Counted from the first letter of the stretch, positions 25,779 to 35,574 are shown. The stretch: 64,000 nucleotides of DNA from Nitrospira sp. (GCA_024760545.1 CP060501.1:1091501-1155500); one strand, 5' to 3'. The notes: generated from the letters alone by a model not told the origin. Translations and numbers: made by a program.

Positions 25779-26459
25779 CTACTTCAATCGGGTCAAGAGT
25801 TCCGATGCGGCCGCCGCAAACTCCCCGCCTTTATCCAAAGTCGCAACTTTTTTCAGTACCTCGCGGGCTCGCGTCGTATAGCCCAGCTTATAGTATACTC
25901 GACCGAGTTCCAAATGAGTCATCGCCGGCGGCACACTGGGGGGACTGGCCGATGTTGCATCCTCCAACGCTTCCATGGATCCCTGAAGATCACCCTGGTG
26001 GGCAAGCGCGCGGCCGAGGTGAAATCGAGCTAAATCCGGCGTAGGGTAGAGTGGATTCGCCAGTGCCAGCCGGTAGGACTTGATGGCCTCCTCCCAGTGG
26101 TTTTGATTGGCCAAGACTTGCCCCAGATAGGTATGCGCCTCGGAATAGTTGTCATCGATCTTGATGGCTGCGCGAAATTGTTCTTCGGCGTTGGACAGCT
26201 TGCCTTGAAGCGCATAGACGTGTCCGAGCGCATACCGGGCTTCCTTGTTGTCCGGATTCAGTTGAACGGACTTTTGGAATGAGACAAAGGCCTTCTGGCG
26301 ATCTCCTGGGAGACTGGCCACACCTTCCTGGTAATATCCTTGTGATTTCCGCAACGCTTCTTTGTCGGTCGCACAACCTCCCAAAATACTGATGAGTCCT
26401 AACCACACCAGTGTGGAGCATCCTCGCGGCCAATGAAACCGGCGGTTCGTCCTGTTCAT
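25779..26459 (-). CDS. PilF/PilW-like TPR lipoprotein
   Basis: A lipoprotein signal with lipobox LGGC at about residue 28, followed by roughly five TPR motifs (YYQEGVASL, ARYALGHVYALQGK, AHTYLGQVLANQNHWEEAIKSY, ARFHLGRALAHQGD, THLELGRVYYKLG). Length (226) and arrangement match PilF/PilW pilotins of type IV pili. No other pilus gene is in the window, so a general envelope scaffold role is equally possible. The start overlaps the end of the PfkB kinase gene by 4 bases. Confidence 0.75.
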   Translation of the reverse strand: MNRTNRRFHWPRGCSTLVWLGLISILGGCATDKEALRKSQGYYQEGVASLPGDRQKAFVSFQKSVQLNPDNKEARYALGHVYALQGKLSNAEEQFRAAIKIDDNYSEAHTYLGQVLANQNHWEEAIKSYRLALANPLYPTPDLARFHLGRALAHQGDLQGSMEALEDATSASPPSVPPAMTHLELGRVYYKLGYTTRAREVLKKVATLDKGGEFAAAASELLTRLK

Positions 26460-27370
26460 TGAACATCCTCGAAGTGCGTTAACCGCTTGAACTCGGCAAA
26501 CCGAGCCTGAATCTCTTTGTAATCCAGGATTCGCAATCGGTCAAGACTAAAGGCTTCTACTGTAAATGAGGCCATGACGCTTCCAAAGATGATTGCCTGT
26601 TTCATGGCTTCAGGCGAGTGATTTCCGGTCGCCGCCAAGTAGCCCAAAAATCCGCCGGCGAAGGTATCTCCGGCACCGGTCGGATCGCGCACGTCCTCGA
26701 GCGGAAATGCCGGAGCGCCGAAGACCTGCCTTTCGTTGAACATGAGCACGCCATATTCTCCGCGTTTCACGATGAGATGCTTGGGCCCTCGCGAAAGCAC
26801 GAGCTTCGCCACTTTCACCAGATTGGAATCCTGGCCCAGCGCCCGAGCCTCACCGTCGTTGATGATCAGCACATCGACCTTCTCCAGCACCTTCCAAAGC
26901 GCCTCACGCTGGCCGTTGATCCAGAAATTCATCGTATCGCAGGCCACCAGCGCGGGACGTTTCACTTTGTTCAAGACATCCAACTGAAGCTCCGGGTGGA
27001 TGTTTCCCAGGAACAACACATCCGGCGCGCGATAGGCGTCAGGAATCTGAGGACGAAACGTCTCGAACACATTGAGCTGGGTATCCAAGGTATGCGCTTC
27101 GTTCAGCTGATGGGTATACTCACCCTTCCAACGAAAGGTCGCCCCTGGGCGCCGTTCCAGACCCGTGAGATCGATTCCTCGGCTTTTGAGAAACGCAATA
27201 TGCTGCTGAGGGAAGTCCTCTCCGACCACGGCAATGAGCGCCACCGAGGTGAAGAAGCTGGCCGCCGTCGAGAAATACGTAGCCGACCCCCCAAGAATTT
27301 CAGTTCCCTCGCCGAACGGAGTTTTGACCGTATCAAGCGCAACCGATCCAACAACCAACAGTTTCCCCAT
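26456..27370 (-). CDS. PfkB-family sugar/nucleoside kinase
   Basis: 304 residues of the ribokinase fold. The N-terminal motif VGSVALDTVKTPFGEGTEILGGSA places substrate-binding residues, and DPTGAGDTFAGGFLGYLA is the C-terminal PfkB signature with the catalytic Asp. The gene follows mtnP by two bases. PfkB members next to methylthioadenosine phosphorylase could phosphorylate adenosine or a related purine-salvage product. That is inferred from position only; ribokinase-type activity is possible. Confidence 0.8.
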   Translation of the reverse strand: MGKLLVVGSVALDTVKTPFGEGTEILGGSATYFSTAASFFTSVALIAVVGEDFPQQHIAFLKSRGIDLTGLERRPGATFRWKGEYTHQLNEAHTLDTQLNVFETFRPQIPDAYRAPDVLFLGNIHPELQLDVLNKVKRPALVACDTMNFWINGQREALWKVLEKVDVLIINDGEARALGQDSNLVKVAKLVLSRGPKHLIVKRGEYGVLMFNERQVFGAPAFPLEDVRDPTGAGDTFAGGFLGYLAATGNHSPEAMKQAIIFGSVMASFTVEAFSLDRLRILDYKEIQARFAEFKRLTHFEDVQ

Positions 27371-27372
27371 GA

Positions 27373-28272
27373 CTAACAGGCTCCTTTCTTAGGTGTCAGC
27401 GCTCGGTCGACAAGCACGGCGAGTTTCCTCCGAACCGCTGCAGGGATTCGTTTCGGCGCCGTCAGAATGGCATTGTCCAATGCCCGATGACAGGGACACT
27501 CGATCGGATTGACGAACGACGGCATTGCCGAGCGGAGGATGTATTTGGCCAAGGCCACGTTGCGATGAAGGGTGGCCAACACGGCTTCCACCGTCACGGC
27601 TTCTTCCGTCTCATGCCAGCAGTCATAGTCGGTGACCAGCGCCAACGTCGCATAACAGATCTCCGCCTCGCGGGCCAGCTTCGCTTCCGGCATGTTGGTC
27701 ATACCGATCACATCGACCCCCCACTGCCGGTAGAGCCGTGATTCCGCTTTAGTCGAAAACTGCGGACCTTCCATGCAGAGATAGGTCCCGCCGCGATGCA
27801 GTTTGGCACCCGCTCGCTCTCCAGAGGAGTGGAGAGCCTGGGCCAGCTCAGCACAAATCGGGTCACCGAAGGCGACATGCGCGACGATCCCACTATCAAA
27901 ATACGTCGACACGCGCCGTTTGGTGAGATCGACAAACTGATCCGGGAGCACCACGTCGCCCGGCCGGATCGACTCTTTCATACTGCCTACTGCGCTGACT
28001 GAAATGATATGAGACACACCCAAAGACTTGAGCGCAAAGATGTTTGCACGATAGTTGATTTCGCTCGGATTCAAGACATGCCCACGCCCATGCCGGGAGA
28101 GAAACGCCACCCGAATCCCCTCGAGTGTCCCGACCGTGATCGTGTCCGAAGGCGGCCCGAACGGCGTACGGACACGGATGGACCGAGGTGACTTGAGCCC
28201 CTCAATGTCATAGAGACCGCTCCCCCCAATGACACCGACCATAGCCCGCTCAACCGTTTTTTTTCTCTTCAT
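27373..28272 (-). CDS. mtnP: S-methyl-5'-thioadenosine phosphorylase
   Basis: The N-terminal motif VGVIGGSGLYDIEGL is typical of MTAP/PNP family 2, followed by the phosphate-binding FLSRHGRGHVLNPSEINYRANI, the CMEGPQFSTKAESRLYR region, and MTNMPEAKLAREAEICYA, which holds the nucleoside-contact residues. It cleaves methylthioadenosine, a by-product of polyamine and other SAM-dependent synthesis, to adenine and methylthioribose-1-phosphate. ATG 28272 has AAAGGA upstream. It lies between miaA and a PfkB kinase in a tight operon. Confidence 0.9.
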   Translation of the reverse strand: MKRKKTVERAMVGVIGGSGLYDIEGLKSPRSIRVRTPFGPPSDTITVGTLEGIRVAFLSRHGRGHVLNPSEINYRANIFALKSLGVSHIISVSAVGSMKESIRPGDVVLPDQFVDLTKRRVSTYFDSGIVAHVAFGDPICAELAQALHSSGERAGAKLHRGGTYLCMEGPQFSTKAESRLYRQWGVDVIGMTNMPEAKLAREAEICYATLALVTDYDCWHETEEAVTVEAVLATLHRNVALAKYILRSAMPSFVNPIECPCHRALDNAILTAPKRIPAAVRRKLAVLVDRALTPKKGAC

Positions 28273-28295
28273 GCAGATCCTTTTCCCCACGTCGA

Positions 28296-29294
28296 CTACT
28301 GCGACACCGCGGGCTGCTCCTGACGCCCAAGGGTTCCCAGAAATCGCTCAATATGCGCGGTTACTCGCTCGGCGGTTCGCTCATACGACTCGTCCTCTTT
28401 GATTGACAACCACACAACCCCCGATTCCTTTCGAAACCAGGTCATCTGTCGTTTCGCAAAGCGTCTGGTATCGCGCTTGAATCGACGCACCATTTCCGCG
28501 TAATCAGACTCGTTTGCCAGAAAGGCTCCCACCTGGCGATACCCCAGACCTTTCATCGCCCCAAGTTCTCGCCCGTATCCACTGTCGAGCAATGACCGAG
28601 TCTCTTCTACCATTCCATGAGTCAGCTGCCAATCAATTCGTTCTTCAATCCTTCGATAGAGCGCCTCTGCGGTTCGCTGAAGGCCTATGAGAAAAGCGGA
28701 AAAGGGCATCTCTTGAAATTGGTGTTCATCATGCATGGCGGACATTGGGCGTCCTGACAATCGGTACACTTCCAATGCCCGAATGACTTTGGATTCGTCA
28801 TTCGGGTGCAACCGCGCCGCAGTCTGAGGATCGACACGCATCAACTCCGCGTAGAGGCCGTCGCGGCCCCGTTCTTCCTTCAACTTCTTGAGGTCTGCTC
28901 TCACCAGCGGGTCTGCCTGGGGCGCTGGACACAATCCCCTTACCAACGTTCTGATGTATAACCCCGTTCCACCGACAATGAATGGCAGCCTGTTGGCCGC
29001 ATATAGCCGGTCGATTTCTTCCAGCGCGGCACGCCGATACCAGCCTGCGTTGAACGTTTGACCGGGATCGACCAAATCGATGAGCCGGTGCGGCACACCC
29101 TGACGTTCTTCGGTGGTGGGCTTGTCCGTTCCAATGTCCATCCCCCGATACACTTGACGTGAATCTGCCGCCAGCACCTCAGTATCGAAATGTTTGGCCA
29201 CCTGCGTCGCGATCCGGCTCTTTCCGACGGCTGTCGGACCGAGAAGCACGACTAAGGGACGGTGGCGACGCACAAGTTCCGAAAGCATGTTCAC
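28296..29294 (-). CDS. miaA: tRNA dimethylallyltransferase MiaA
   Basis: A P-loop near the N-terminus (VVLLGPTAVGKSRIA), the DSRQVYRGMDIGTDKP motif, the HRLIDLVDPGQTFNAGWYR segment and the C-terminal RDTRRFAKRQMTWFRKE are all diagnostic of MiaA. The enzyme adds dimethylallyl to A37 of tRNAs reading UNN codons. 332 residues is slightly above the E. coli length. It lies between mutL and mtnP on the minus strand, as in many genomes where miaA follows mutL. Confidence 0.95.
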   Translation of the reverse strand: MNMLSELVRRHRPLVVLLGPTAVGKSRIATQVAKHFDTEVLAADSRQVYRGMDIGTDKPTTEERQGVPHRLIDLVDPGQTFNAGWYRRAALEEIDRLYAANRLPFIVGGTGLYIRTLVRGLCPAPQADPLVRADLKKLKEERGRDGLYAELMRVDPQTAARLHPNDESKVIRALEVYRLSGRPMSAMHDEHQFQEMPFSAFLIGLQRTAEALYRRIEERIDWQLTHGMVEETRSLLDSGYGRELGAMKGLGYRQVGAFLANESDYAEMVRRFKRDTRRFAKRQMTWFRKESGVVWLSIKEDESYERTAERVTAHIERFLGTLGRQEQPAVSQ

Positions 29295-29381
29295 GTAAAG
29301 GCCGGCGAAAATAGATCGGACGAGGCCACCGCTCTCAACCCTCCGTCCATCACCCTTTCTCCTCAGACTGTCTACGATGGT

Positions 29382-31160
29382 CTACCAGCCAACTCGCCCA
29401 AACATTTTCTCCAAATCATCGGTGCTGAGCCGGAATGAAGTCCTTCGTCCATGAGGGCAAGTTGTGATCTCCCCTTCCGCATGCCATTCCTCAACCAGGG
29501 CTTTGATTTCATCCAATTTCATCGGGCGGCCGGCTCGGACGGCGCCGTGGCAGGCCAACGATGCCAGCACCGACCGAACTCTTACCTCCAGACTGGGAAC
29601 ACTGTTCCATTGATTCAGATCGTCGACGAGGTCTTGCAGAAACGCTCCCGGATCGACTCGGCCAATGCCTACCGGGATCGACCGGATCAAGACCGTTGAG
29701 GCGCCGAACGGTTCGATCTCTAGTCCCAACTTCTCCAGATCATGCTGATACCGCTGGACCAGCGCAGCATGAGACGGGGACAGTTCCAGCGAATCCGGAA
29801 TGAGGAGAGGCTGAGCCTGTATTCCCCGCGTGGTCCACGCGCGATACAGTCGTTCAAACAGGACCCGCTCGTGGGCCGTATGTTGATCAACCACCGTCAA
29901 ATCGTTCCCGACCTGTGCGATCAAGAACGTGCGGTTGATCTGCCCCAACGCAATCACCTCAGCCGAAGGGGCTCGGACATAAGGCTCCGCGGCTTCGCTC
30001 ACAAAGGCCAATTGAGCTTCAGACTCGGATCTCGTGCGGTTCGCTTCATCCGTCTCACGGAACTCGCCTGCATGCGAAGGCTCTACAGCCGAAACCATGG
30101 TGTATGGGGTGGACCGCTCCAATGACCGAGCCTCCTCGGATTCGTTCGTCGGTTCTCCACCACTCAACCTCTGGCGAACAGCTCGTCGAACGAGTTGATG
30201 TATCGTTTCGTTGTCCGAGAATCGTACCTCTCGTTTTGTGGGATGGACGTTCACATCGAGACGGTCCGGATCGACATCCAAAAAAAGCACAAATCGCGGA
30301 TGACACCCTTTGGCAAGAAACGATCCGTACCCTTCACCGACGGCATGGGACACCGCCGGGCTACGCACCGGACGATAGTTCACAAACAGCTCTTGCGGGA
30401 TGCGCGAGGACTTTGCATGGACCGCATCGACAATATATCCGCTGACGGTCGCCCCAGGGAGCGTGGCCTTGATCCAGAGGCTCTGATCGAGAAACGGTTG
30501 TCGATAGACTTGAGCGATCCGATCCTGCTCCGACGAGGCAGCCGGATAGTTGAAAATCTCTTCCGTGTTATGCGTCAAGCGAAACTGGATGGACGGCCAG
30601 GCCAGCGAGGCCTGCTGCACCACCCGGCTGATATGTGAAAATTCGGTGGAGATGGACTTCAAAAATTTCTTGCGAGCCGGCTGATTGTAGAACAGGTCCG
30701 CCACTTCAATTCTTGTCCCGGTCACCGGAGGAGCATCGGCAATGTCCCCGACGATTCCCCCCATGACTTCCAACTCGGTTCCCATCTCGGCGGAACGAGT
30801 CGCGGTCAGAAGACGGACCCGTGACACGGCGGCAATGCTCGGCAAGGCTTCCCCTCGAAAACCCATCGTGCGGATGGACCAGAGATCTTGATCCGACCGA
30901 AGCTTGCTCGTGGCATGCCGCAGAAAAGCTTGTGGCGCATCGTCAGGGCTCATCCCCTCGCCATCATCGATCACGCGGATCAACGAAAGACCTCCGTCCT
31001 TCACGTCAATCGTGATCGACCGGCTACCGGCATCGATGCTGTTTTCGAGAAGCTCTTTGACGACGGCCGCGGGGCGTTCAACCACTTCTCCGGCTGCAAT
31101 GCGACCGACGACTTCTTCCGACAGAATGGAAATCTTGCCACTGCCGCCAGTTCTCAGCAC
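29382..31160 (-). CDS. mutL: DNA mismatch repair protein MutL
   Basis: The N-terminal GHKL ATPase is clear: IAAGEVVERPAAVVKELLENSIDAG, IDDGEGMSPDD, RHATSKL, GFRGEALPSIAAVS. The transducer domain has NVHPTKREVRF. The C-terminal dimerisation domain (about 400-592) includes LIAQVGNDLTVVDQHTAHERVLFE. I did not see the DQHAxxExxxYE endonuclease motif in full (it reads DQHTAHERVLFE). CPHGRRTSF near the C-terminus is part of the metal-site region, so nicking activity is likely but unproven. Located upstream of miaA. Confidence 0.95.
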   Translation of the reverse strand: MLRTGGSGKISILSEEVVGRIAAGEVVERPAAVVKELLENSIDAGSRSITIDVKDGGLSLIRVIDDGEGMSPDDAPQAFLRHATSKLRSDQDLWSIRTMGFRGEALPSIAAVSRVRLLTATRSAEMGTELEVMGGIVGDIADAPPVTGTRIEVADLFYNQPARKKFLKSISTEFSHISRVVQQASLAWPSIQFRLTHNTEEIFNYPAASSEQDRIAQVYRQPFLDQSLWIKATLPGATVSGYIVDAVHAKSSRIPQELFVNYRPVRSPAVSHAVGEGYGSFLAKGCHPRFVLFLDVDPDRLDVNVHPTKREVRFSDNETIHQLVRRAVRQRLSGGEPTNESEEARSLERSTPYTMVSAVEPSHAGEFRETDEANRTRSESEAQLAFVSEAAEPYVRAPSAEVIALGQINRTFLIAQVGNDLTVVDQHTAHERVLFERLYRAWTTRGIQAQPLLIPDSLELSPSHAALVQRYQHDLEKLGLEIEPFGASTVLIRSIPVGIGRVDPGAFLQDLVDDLNQWNSVPSLEVRVRSVLASLACHGAVRAGRPMKLDEIKALVEEWHAEGEITTCPHGRRTSFRLSTDDLEKMFGRVGW

Positions 31161-31223
31161 GGCACAACGCTCCTCATGAGTGATGAGTCGGTGACGAGGC
31201 AGGGCATCAGGCCGCGGCGTCGG

Positions 31224-31985
31224 TCATCGGAGATCGGCCAACTTGTTCTTCGCCAGTTTGGATTCGTCCGACGAGGGGAACTCTTCGAGCACACGCTTCA
31301 GATTCTTTCTCGACTTCGCAAGGTCGCCGGTCTCGGCCGTCGCCAGACCCAGCTTGTACAGCGCGGCGGGCACTTTTTCGTTTCCAGGGTATTCCGCCAC
31401 CAGATAATCGAATGTCTGGATGGCCCGACCATAGTCCTTCATATTGTAATACGACTCGCCCAACCAATATTGGGCATTCGGAGTCAGCGAAGTCCCGGGA
31501 AAGTCTTTGATGAACCGCTGAAACCCCGCTACCGAAAGCTCATACTTCCCGTTGAGATAATCGTTATACGCCAGATTGAATGCGGAGGTCGGCGTAATTC
31601 CCAACGCCGTCGCCATCGGTTCCGCCGATTGTGTCGGTTTGACCGGCTTCGATGCGCGCGGCTCACCCGAAGAATCCAGCCTAGCCGACAATTGACTCGA
31701 CGTTTCTTCAAGCTTTGCAAGTCGATGTTCCATCCGTTGAAAGCGAGCCGCCAAATCATCGATTCGCGGCTTCGTCGCCTCCGAATCCTTGCTCCGCTCC
31801 ATCGCCTCCACTCGACGGATCACAGTATCCACCCGTTGATGGTCCTGGTCCTGGGTTCGCGAGATCGTCGAGAGCTGATCGCGAATTTCCATAAAGTCCG
31901 CATGTTTGGCACAACCGGCGAGAACCACAGCCGACACCATCAGCCCCCATGTCACGGAACCGGACAGCACTGTACGGACACGCAT
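31224..31985 (-). CDS. cpoB: Tol-Pal system protein CpoB (YbgF), first paralogue
   Basis: 253 residues: a signal with lipobox-like LAGC, an N-terminal coiled coil (about 30-100) and a C-terminal TPR domain typical of CpoB/YbgF (FNLAYNDYLNGKYELSVAGFQRFIKDFPGT, AQYWLGESYYNMKDYGRAIQTFDYLV). CpoB coordinates Tol-Pal constriction of the outer membrane with septal peptidoglycan synthesis. It is immediately downstream of a longer CpoB-like gene, five bases apart, in the tol operon. Confidence 0.88.
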   Translation of the reverse strand: MRVRTVLSGSVTWGLMVSAVVLAGCAKHADFMEIRDQLSTISRTQDQDHQRVDTVIRRVEAMERSKDSEATKPRIDDLAARFQRMEHRLAKLEETSSQLSARLDSSGEPRASKPVKPTQSAEPMATALGITPTSAFNLAYNDYLNGKYELSVAGFQRFIKDFPGTSLTPNAQYWLGESYYNMKDYGRAIQTFDYLVAEYPGNEKVPAALYKLGLATAETGDLAKSRKNLKRVLEEFPSSDESKLAKNKLADLR

Positions 31986-31989
31986 GGTG

Positions 31990-33390
31990 TTACCGCACCT
32001 CTTTGAGTTGAGCCAGTTTGTCCGACGCTTTTCCCGCTTCGCTGCTTTTCGGGTACAGCGTGACCACTTGCTTGAATGCCGACGATGCCCGCTTCTTGTC
32101 CTTCAACGCCAAATAAGCAAACCCCTTTTTCAGGATCGCGGCGGGTACCTTCTCACTGCTGGGATAGTCGATCTCCACCTTGTCGTACGCATCGATTGCT
32201 TTCTGAAAATCCTTCTTCCCGAAGTACGATTCGCCCAGCCAAAAGCGGGCATTCGGGGCGAGGGTGGAGTTCGGATACTCGGAGAGAAAGCCGGTGAATC
32301 CTTGACGGGCTCCTTCCAGATCTCCCTCTCTAAACAAAGTCAGCAGTCGTTCATAGCGCACCCGATCAGGAGGATCGGCGCTGGCCTGCGTGGTTTCGAA
32401 CGTCGGTGATTCTTGAGGCGGCACAATCGTCGTCACGCCTGCGGTGGCCTCCGGTCCACCGGATGAAGCCGACGCCTGGCCGCCTTCCGGTGTGGTCTCA
32501 TTCGGGCCCGGCGTCGATCGCTGAGCCGGCTTGGCGCCTTGTTGCCGAGGAGCGGGCTTATTCGAAATCTGCTCCACGGCCTTCAGAAGCGAGTCGATCC
32601 GGCTGTCTTGCTCGTCAAGACGGGCGGTCATTTTTTGCCCGACGGCTTCCAGCGCCTTCGTCACAGAGAGCACGCTTCTGTTGACTTCCTCCGCATGAAT
32701 GGCCGTGGTCTTTGAATCGCCGTCGAGCTTCGCCGCGACGTTCTTCGTGGCCTGTTCTTCCTCACCCACACGATCATTGAGGCCGGTCAATGCTTCTCGA
32801 AATCCGGTCAGCGCCTGATTAAATTGGGCAAACTTTTGTGAGACCTGCTCGATCCTATTGTGATTTTCCGTCGCTTCTTTTCGTTGTTCATCAAGTTTCA
32901 CGTCTACCCGCTTGGCGAGACCTTCATTGGTACGCTGGACGACTTCGATGATGTCCTTCTTCATGGCCTCCATGGTCTTGGACATTTCATCCAGTCTGGC
33001 CGAAAACTTGGTATCCTGAGTCTCGAAACTCTTTTGCACCCACAGATGGCGCGTGCTGCCGTCGGTTTCAAGCTTGGCCGCCAGTTGCTCCAACTTCTTC
33101 GTCTGCTGCTCCAGCTGCGCCGACCGATGCTTGAGGTCCTCCTGTCTGGCCTGAAGCTCTTGTGTTTGGTGCAGAACCTTTTCCAGCTCTCCCCGCAGTT
33201 GCGGCAGCTCGTATTCTCGGAGAGTCGTAATCTCCTGACCTTGCCGAGCTCTGGTCTGTGAGAGCTGCTGCTGAAGAACTTTTTCGGTCTGTTTCAGGTC
33301 AGCCTGCTGTGCGACACAGCCCGACAAGACGGCCCCTACCGTTGCGATGCTGAGGATCACACCGTGCGTGGCTCGCCGTTGAGGTTTCAT
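31990..33390 (-). CDS. long CpoB-like lipoprotein, second paralogue
   Basis: A lipoprotein signal (lipobox LSGC), then an unusually long coiled coil of ~240 residues rich in Gln, Glu and Lys, a Pro/Thr/Ser linker, and a CpoB-type TPR end (YERLLTLFREGDLEGARQGFTGFLSEYP, ARFWLGESYFGKKDFQKAIDAYDKV). At ~466 residues it is nearly twice the usual CpoB length. It shares the C-terminal repeat architecture with the neighbouring gene, so the two arose by duplication. Start ATG 33390 is preceded by a GGAGAAAAG site; ATG 33396 is an alternative. Confidence 0.8.
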   Translation of the reverse strand: MKPQRRATHGVILSIATVGAVLSGCVAQQADLKQTEKVLQQQLSQTRARQGQEITTLREYELPQLRGELEKVLHQTQELQARQEDLKHRSAQLEQQTKKLEQLAAKLETDGSTRHLWVQKSFETQDTKFSARLDEMSKTMEAMKKDIIEVVQRTNEGLAKRVDVKLDEQRKEATENHNRIEQVSQKFAQFNQALTGFREALTGLNDRVGEEEQATKNVAAKLDGDSKTTAIHAEEVNRSVLSVTKALEAVGQKMTARLDEQDSRIDSLLKAVEQISNKPAPRQQGAKPAQRSTPGPNETTPEGGQASASSGGPEATAGVTTIVPPQESPTFETTQASADPPDRVRYERLLTLFREGDLEGARQGFTGFLSEYPNSTLAPNARFWLGESYFGKKDFQKAIDAYDKVEIDYPSSEKVPAAILKKGFAYLALKDKKRASSAFKQVVTLYPKSSEAGKASDKLAQLKEVR

Positions 33391-33453
33391 ATCCAATTTC
33401 TTTTCTCCGACCGATTCACGAGAGGCGAAGCCGCCTATGCGGCGACACCCTTC

Positions 33454-34161
33454 CTACTTCCCCGTCTTGACGACGAGATGACCGCGGCGATTCTGCGAAT
33501 AACAGGATTCGGCATGCTCATTACAGAATGGCCGTTCCTTCCCGTAGGAGATGACCGATAAGTGATTGGAGGCCACACCCAGCTCAACCAGATAGTTCCG
33601 AACTGCTTTTGCGCGTTTCTCACCCAATACCAAATTATAGGCTGAGGTGCCCCGTTCGTCACAATGTCCTTCGATTTTCAGTTGCACGCTCGGATTCGAT
33701 TTGGCCCATTCCGCATCACCGGACAACGCTTGGCGTCCTTCATCCGTTATTGAAAAACTATCGTAAGCGAAAAAGACATCCCGCAGTCCGGCTGCCGCCG
33801 ATGCCGCCTGCTCGGCACGCATTTCGTCCAACTGGCGAGCGGCGGTCCCGGGATCGGATTTCGCCACCAAGGTATTCCCGGAGCTGCCGGTATTCCCGTT
33901 ATTGCCGCCGAGCCGTTCCTCGGAAGGATTGCGATCCAATCCGCGTAGACTGCTCGAATCCTCACGGCCGGAAAGGGACGTATCGGGAAAGCTCGAGCCG
34001 GTTCCTTCCTTGGCCATGCCTCCTTTGGCCATGTCTTCCTGTAACGACTGGGTCCCTCCTCCCGATTGAACCGCCTTTTTCGAACACGCAGGGGTACCTA
34101 GTACAAGGACCCCAAGAATCAATGGCAAGTAGCTGGCTGATAACTTTTTCATTGGATTCAT
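33454..34161 (-). CDS. pal: peptidoglycan-associated lipoprotein Pal (OmpA family)
   Basis: A lipoprotein signal ending GTPAC, a Gly/Asn/Ser-rich linker (about 30-110), then the OmpA C-terminal domain (VFFAYDSFSITDEGRQALS, LKIEGHCDERGTSAYNLVLGEKRA, SVISYGKERPFC). Asp and Arg that bind meso-DAP in peptidoglycan are present in the CDERGTSAYN motif. It links the outer membrane to the wall and to TolB. GAGG lies five bases before ATG 34161; ATG 34152 is also possible. Linker length is above that of E. coli Pal. Confidence 0.92.
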   Translation of the reverse strand: MNPMKKLSASYLPLILGVLVLGTPACSKKAVQSGGGTQSLQEDMAKGGMAKEGTGSSFPDTSLSGREDSSSLRGLDRNPSEERLGGNNGNTGSSGNTLVAKSDPGTAARQLDEMRAEQAASAAAGLRDVFFAYDSFSITDEGRQALSGDAEWAKSNPSVQLKIEGHCDERGTSAYNLVLGEKRAKAVRNYLVELGVASNHLSVISYGKERPFCNEHAESCYSQNRRGHLVVKTGK

Positions 34162-34230
34162 TCCCTCCTCATAAGATGTCCTCTCCTTCATACAGCGGAG
34201 GACGATTATCGTCAATGCCTCATCAAAAAA

Positions 34231-35571
34231 TCACGAAGCCGGCGACCATGTCGGCGCGCTGTTGTGAGTGCCCGTGAACGTAATGCGCTCGAAATCCTTG
34301 CCATCCGCATTGATCATGTAGATCTGGCTCTTTCCGTCCGCCGTCGAACTGAACACGAGATGGCGCCCATCCGGAGACCAGGAGGGAGAATCGTCCACGC
34401 CCGGTCCCGTCGTGAGCTGTACATGCTTCTGGCCGTCCGGTGTGATCAAACACAGTTTGTATTCTTTCTTGGAGGTCCGGCACACATAGGCGATCCAATT
34501 CCCTCGAGGCGACCACGCCGGCGCGGCATTATAGTCACCATCAAACGTCAATCGACGCACGTTGGATCCATCCGCACTCATGAGAAAAATTTGCGGGCCT
34601 CCGCTCCGATCCGACGTAAAGGCGAGCTCACGACCGGAAGGAGACCAGGAAGGAGAGAGATCTCCGGCGGCGTTCGTCGTCAGTCGTTGAACGGCTTTTG
34701 TGCGGGGATCCAAGCGGTACAGCTCAGCGTTTCCTTCATGGCTTGAAGAATAGGCCAGCGCATTTCCATCCGGAGAGAGAGCCGGCGTGATGTTCAACCC
34801 TCCCTGCGCAACCAGCGTCCAGCGCTTTCCAGTGGCAAGCTCAATCATGTCGATATTTTGAGCGTTTCGATTGCGGTACGCGGTGAAGACCAAGAATCGG
34901 CGATCCGGCGACCAGCGTGGCATCAGGTTCAAGAAGCCGTCCGCCGTCAGCTGACGCGGCTCATACCCATCGTAATCCATCACGAATAATTCGCGGGCCG
35001 ATCCTTGCTCCGAGACGTAGGCGATCTTCGTCCTGGCAATTCCCGGCTCACCCGTATACCGGAAGACCAACTCATCCGCAAATCGATGCGCCATAAGCCG
35101 GACGACCGACGTGGAGCCGACGTATCGTTTGCCACCCACCACTTCATCGGTGCCGGCATCATACACGTACCCATCCATGTTGACATCCGGGTCCTTGTTT
35201 CCGTTCTTCATCCCCGCCTTGCCCCACACGATGACGGACACCCCGTTCTCCGCAGCTTGCTTGAAGGACGGATCAGGCTCTGCTCCCGATTGACTGACTT
35301 TAATGCCCAGGCTCGACAAATCGACAAGAGAAAACACGAGTGAGCGTCGCACATCCGCCTTGAGTACCTCTTCGATGCGTGTGCCCAGTTTGACACGCCC
35401 TTCAGGCGACTCCGATCCGCCGATATTATCGATCCCGGCGACTCCCAACGGAATCTTCTGAAAATCCGGTCTTGTGGCTTCAAGAAATACGTCCGCGGCA
35501 CCGGATTCGATGATCCATACCAGACCGGCCAATGCACAAAAACCGACGATCACGAGAGCTCGAAACGTCAT
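34231..35571 (-). CDS. tolB: Tol-Pal system beta-propeller protein TolB
   Basis: A signal peptide (residues 1-25), the N-terminal TolB domain (about 30-165) and a six-blade propeller with repeated signatures such as TADGFLNLMPRWSPDRRFLVFTA, LSPSWSPSGRELAFTSDRSG and DSPSWSPDGRHLVFSS. 446 residues is the usual length. TolB in the periplasm binds Pal and, through its N-terminus, TolA. It lies between tolA and pal with short gaps, as in the classical tol operon. Confidence 0.95.
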   Translation of the reverse strand: MTFRALVIVGFCALAGLVWIIESGAADVFLEATRPDFQKIPLGVAGIDNIGGSESPEGRVKLGTRIEEVLKADVRRSLVFSLVDLSSLGIKVSQSGAEPDPSFKQAAENGVSVIVWGKAGMKNGNKDPDVNMDGYVYDAGTDEVVGGKRYVGSTSVVRLMAHRFADELVFRYTGEPGIARTKIAYVSEQGSARELFVMDYDGYEPRQLTADGFLNLMPRWSPDRRFLVFTAYRNRNAQNIDMIELATGKRWTLVAQGGLNITPALSPDGNALAYSSSHEGNAELYRLDPRTKAVQRLTTNAAGDLSPSWSPSGRELAFTSDRSGGPQIFLMSADGSNVRRLTFDGDYNAAPAWSPRGNWIAYVCRTSKKEYKLCLITPDGQKHVQLTTGPGVDDSPSWSPDGRHLVFSSTADGKSQIYMINADGKDFERITFTGTHNSAPTWSPAS

Positions 35572-35574
35572 AGG

